A DNA stretch of 7,355 bases, taken from an uncultured Ruminiclostridium sp. GTDB lineage: Bacteria > Bacillota > Clostridia > Oscillospirales > Ruminococcaceae. The DNA is taken from the NCBI GenBank assembly GCA_934462775.1, contig CAKSIR010000118.1, forward strand, positions 1 through 7,355, written 5' to 3'. The notes beneath the pieces were generated by a model, which was not told the DNA's origin, searched no databases, and saw only the letters and a list, made by a program, of their open reading frames with translations. A program made the translations under genes and the position numbers. This document shows positions 5,879-7,355 of the stretch, one piece after another (the first letter of the stretch is position 1; the number at the start of each line of letters is the position of its first letter).

Positions 5879-6589
5879 ATGGCAATGCTTGAAATAAAGG
5901 ACCTTGAAGTCAATTATGGCATGATAAAGGCTATAAAGGGAATTTCCTTCGAGGTAAATCAGGGCGAAATAATTGCCCTTATCGGCGCAAACGGCGCAGG
6001 AAAAACAACTATTCTGCATACAATTACAGGGCTTGTTCCCGCGCATACCGGTGAGATTTTCTTCAACGGCACCAACCTCACCAAGGTCAAGGCGCATAAA
6101 ATAGTAGGCATGGGCATGGCGCACGTTCCCGAGGGACGCCGCGTTTTCCAGCAGCTTACCGTTTATCAGAATCTGATGATGGGCGCTTACACGGTCAAGG
6201 ACAAGAAGTCCATCAGCGACACGCTGGACATGATATACAAGCGCTTCCCACGTCTTGAGGAGCGCAAGAATCAGGTTGCAGGCACTCTTTCGGGCGGCGA
6301 GCAGCAGATGCTTGCCATGGGCAGGGCTCTTATGTCTAAGCCGAGCATTATACTCATGGACGAACCGTCAATGGGTCTTTCCCCTCTTTATGTAAACGAA
6401 ATTTTCGACATTATCAGAGAGGTAAACAGCGACGGAACAACGGTTCTGCTTGTTGAGCAGAACGCGAAAAAGGCTCTTGCCATTGCCAACAGGGCTTATG
6501 TACTGGAAACGGGCAAAATCGTTCTTTCGGGCGACGCTAAGGAGCTTATGAACGACGATTCCGTTAAAAAGGCTTATTTAGGCGAATAA
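5879..6589 (+). CDS. livF: Branched-chain amino acid ABC transporter ATP-binding protein LivF
   Basis: This 236-aa protein is the second ATPase of the importer. Walker A is GANGAGKTT (36-44). The Q-loop region reads VPEGRRVF (83-90), the normal LivF form with Glu in place of Gln. The signature is LSGGEQQ (137-143), Walker B is IILMDEP (157-163) and the switch position is Gln194 in LVEQN, also usual for LivF. ATG 5879 is chosen over ATG 5885 because AAGGAGG (5864-5870), which overlaps the livG stop, is 8 nt from the former. The last residues (AYLGE) are the same as in LivG. Intact and of standard length. Confidence 0.95.
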   Translation: MAMLEIKDLEVNYGMIKAIKGISFEVNQGEIIALIGANGAGKTTILHTITGLVPAHTGEIFFNGTNLTKVKAHKIVGMGMAHVPEGRRVFQQLTVYQNLMMGAYTVKDKKSISDTLDMIYKRFPRLEERKNQVAGTLSGGEQQMLAMGRALMSKPSIILMDEPSMGLSPLYVNEIFDIIREVNSDGTTVLLVEQNAKKALAIANRAYVLETGKIVLSGDAKELMNDDSVKKAYLGE

Positions 6590-6599
6590 GGAGGTACTT

Positions 6600-7214
6600 A
6601 TGAAGAAGTTTGTAGTTACCATTGCAAGAGGCTACGGCAGCGGCGGCCGTACAATCGGACAGATGCTTGCGGAAAAGCTGGGCGTAAACTACTACGATAA
6701 GGACATTTCCCGCATTGCGTCTGAGGACAGCGGCATTAACGAGGCGCTTTTCGCGCAGCATGACGAAAAAAAGCAGGGCATATTCAAGAAAACAAAGGTG
6801 TATGACGGCAAGCTGATTCCTCCCGAAAGCAGCAGCTTTGTTTCTCCCGAAAACCTGTTTGCATATCAGGCAAAGACCATAAAGGAGCTTGCTGAAAAGG
6901 AGTCCTGCATAATTGTGGGACGCTGCGGCGACTATGTGCTTAAAGGCACGGAGGGGCTTATCAGGGCGTTTATCTGGGCTGAGCCTGACGCCTGCGTTGA
7001 AAACGCAATGAGGGTAAACAAGTTCAGCGACCCTGACGAAGCAAGAAAAATGATTGAGAAAATCGACAAGCAGCGCAGCACATACTACAAGCAGCACACA
7101 GGTCACGAGTGGAGCGACGTAAGGAACTATGACGTATGCCTTAATTCCAGCGAGCTTGGCTTTGACAAGTGCGTTGAGATATTGTGCGATTATATTGAGA
7201 TTAAGTTGAAGTAA
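6600..7214 (+). CDS. Cytidylate kinase-like family protein
   Basis: This is a 204-aa P-loop nucleotide-kinase-like protein. The N-terminus (4-20) holds the glycine-rich loop ARGYGSGGRTIG, followed by LAEKLGVNYYDKDI (23-36), the pattern of the cytidylate-kinase-like family. IIVGRCGDYVL (104-114) forms the next core strand and helix. DKQRSTYYKQHTGHEWSDVRNYDVCLNSSELG (156-187) matches the family's lid and C-terminal block. True CMP kinase (Cmk) is longer and has a different nucleoside-binding region, so the substrate here is unknown. AAGGAGG (6588-6594) overlaps the livF stop and lies 5 nt before ATG, so it is the last gene of the liv operon. Members are common in Firmicutes beside varied genes, and a role in amino acid uptake is not established. 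Confidence 0.87.
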   Translation: MKKFVVTIARGYGSGGRTIGQMLAEKLGVNYYDKDISRIASEDSGINEALFAQHDEKKQGIFKKTKVYDGKLIPPESSSFVSPENLFAYQAKTIKELAEKESCIIVGRCGDYVLKGTEGLIRAFIWAEPDACVENAMRVNKFSDPDEARKMIEKIDKQRSTYYKQHTGHEWSDVRNYDVCLNSSELGFDKCVEILCDYIEIKLK

Positions 7215-7227
7215 CGGAAGCGATTTT

Positions 7228-7257
7228 CGCCTTTGTCAAGGAAAAGGCGCTGACAAA
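7228..7257 (+). other. Two overlapping alternative hairpins after the kinase gene
   Basis: CGCCTTT (7228-7234) can pair with AAAGGCG (7243-7249), or TTTGTCA (7232-7238) with TGACAAA (7251-7257). The arms overlap, so both cannot form together. No T-run follows either on the + strand. This may be where the operon mRNA ends, but it is not a textbook terminator. Confidence 0.4.
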
Positions 7258-7270
7258 ATTTATGAAAAAG

Positions 7271-7355
7271 CCAAATTTAAAGTTTAGGTCAAGCCTTTTC
7301 AAAGGCTTGCAGGTTCTTAGGACAGAGTCCTAAGCCGTTTTCCGCAGAAAACGGA
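7271..7355 (-). repeat. Interspersed three-hairpin repeat, copy 3 (inverted)
   Basis: Read on the minus strand, hairpin 1 has arms 7354-7347 and 7342-7335, hairpin 2 lies within 7334-7316, and hairpin 3 has arms 7309-7302 and 7297-7290. The order, the abutting of hairpins 1 and 2 and the 6-nt spacer are as in copy 2. Hairpin 2 differs from copy 1 by a compensatory pair (A-T for G-C). It matches copy 1 exactly over 44 nt (7278-7321 versus 15-58) but points the other way. The element may continue past the window edge. Confidence 0.85.

Noticed and set aside
1..7355. CRISPR array, defence island or mobile element with its own genes
   Set aside because: There are no regularly spaced direct repeats, and no transposase, integrase, nuclease or toxin gene. 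All genes are a standard importer, a lipoprotein and a kinase-like protein.

Overview
The window most resembles a chromosomal segment of a gut or rumen Firmicute, probably Ruminococcus or another member of the Oscillospiraceae. This is inferred from moderate GC content, strong AAGGAGG ribosome binding sites, lipoproteins with long Thr/Ser/Ala linkers, and a cytidylate-kinase-like gene behind a transporter operon. I cannot assign a species from sequence alone.

Layout, all genes on the + strand. Positions 1-115 hold a partial interspersed hairpin repeat and an intrinsic terminator for a gene lying off the left edge. A good promoter (146-174) then drives a 359-aa lipoprotein of unknown function (211-1290). 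A second, near-consensus promoter (1416-1444) is overlapped by a palindrome that looks like an operator. It starts a complete branched-chain/hydrophobic amino acid ABC importer: binding lipoprotein (1559-2797), permeases LivH (3128-4012) and LivM (4028-5107), and ATPases LivG (5104-5865) and LivF (5879-6589). A cytidylate-kinase-like protein (6600-7214) follows 10 nt after livF with its own strong ribosome binding site, so it is almost certainly co-transcribed.

The 330-nt gap between the binding-protein gene and livH contains no gene. It holds several stable hairpins and a second copy of the repeat. This arrangement could let the binding protein be made in excess over the membrane parts, through partial termination or differential mRNA decay. 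The binding protein would capture the amino acid outside the membrane, LivH/LivM form the channel, and LivG/LivF hydrolyse ATP to drive uptake. The kinase's link to transport is unexplained.

The protein-coding content is ordinary. The least explained structure is a three-hairpin repeat present three times (left edge, SBP-livH gap, right edge in inverted orientation). Its stems differ by compensatory changes while its loops and spacers are conserved, so it appears to be maintained as a folded RNA or DNA element. The second most interesting structure is the palindrome at the liv promoter, with a third half-site and a possible 8-codon leader ORF downstream.
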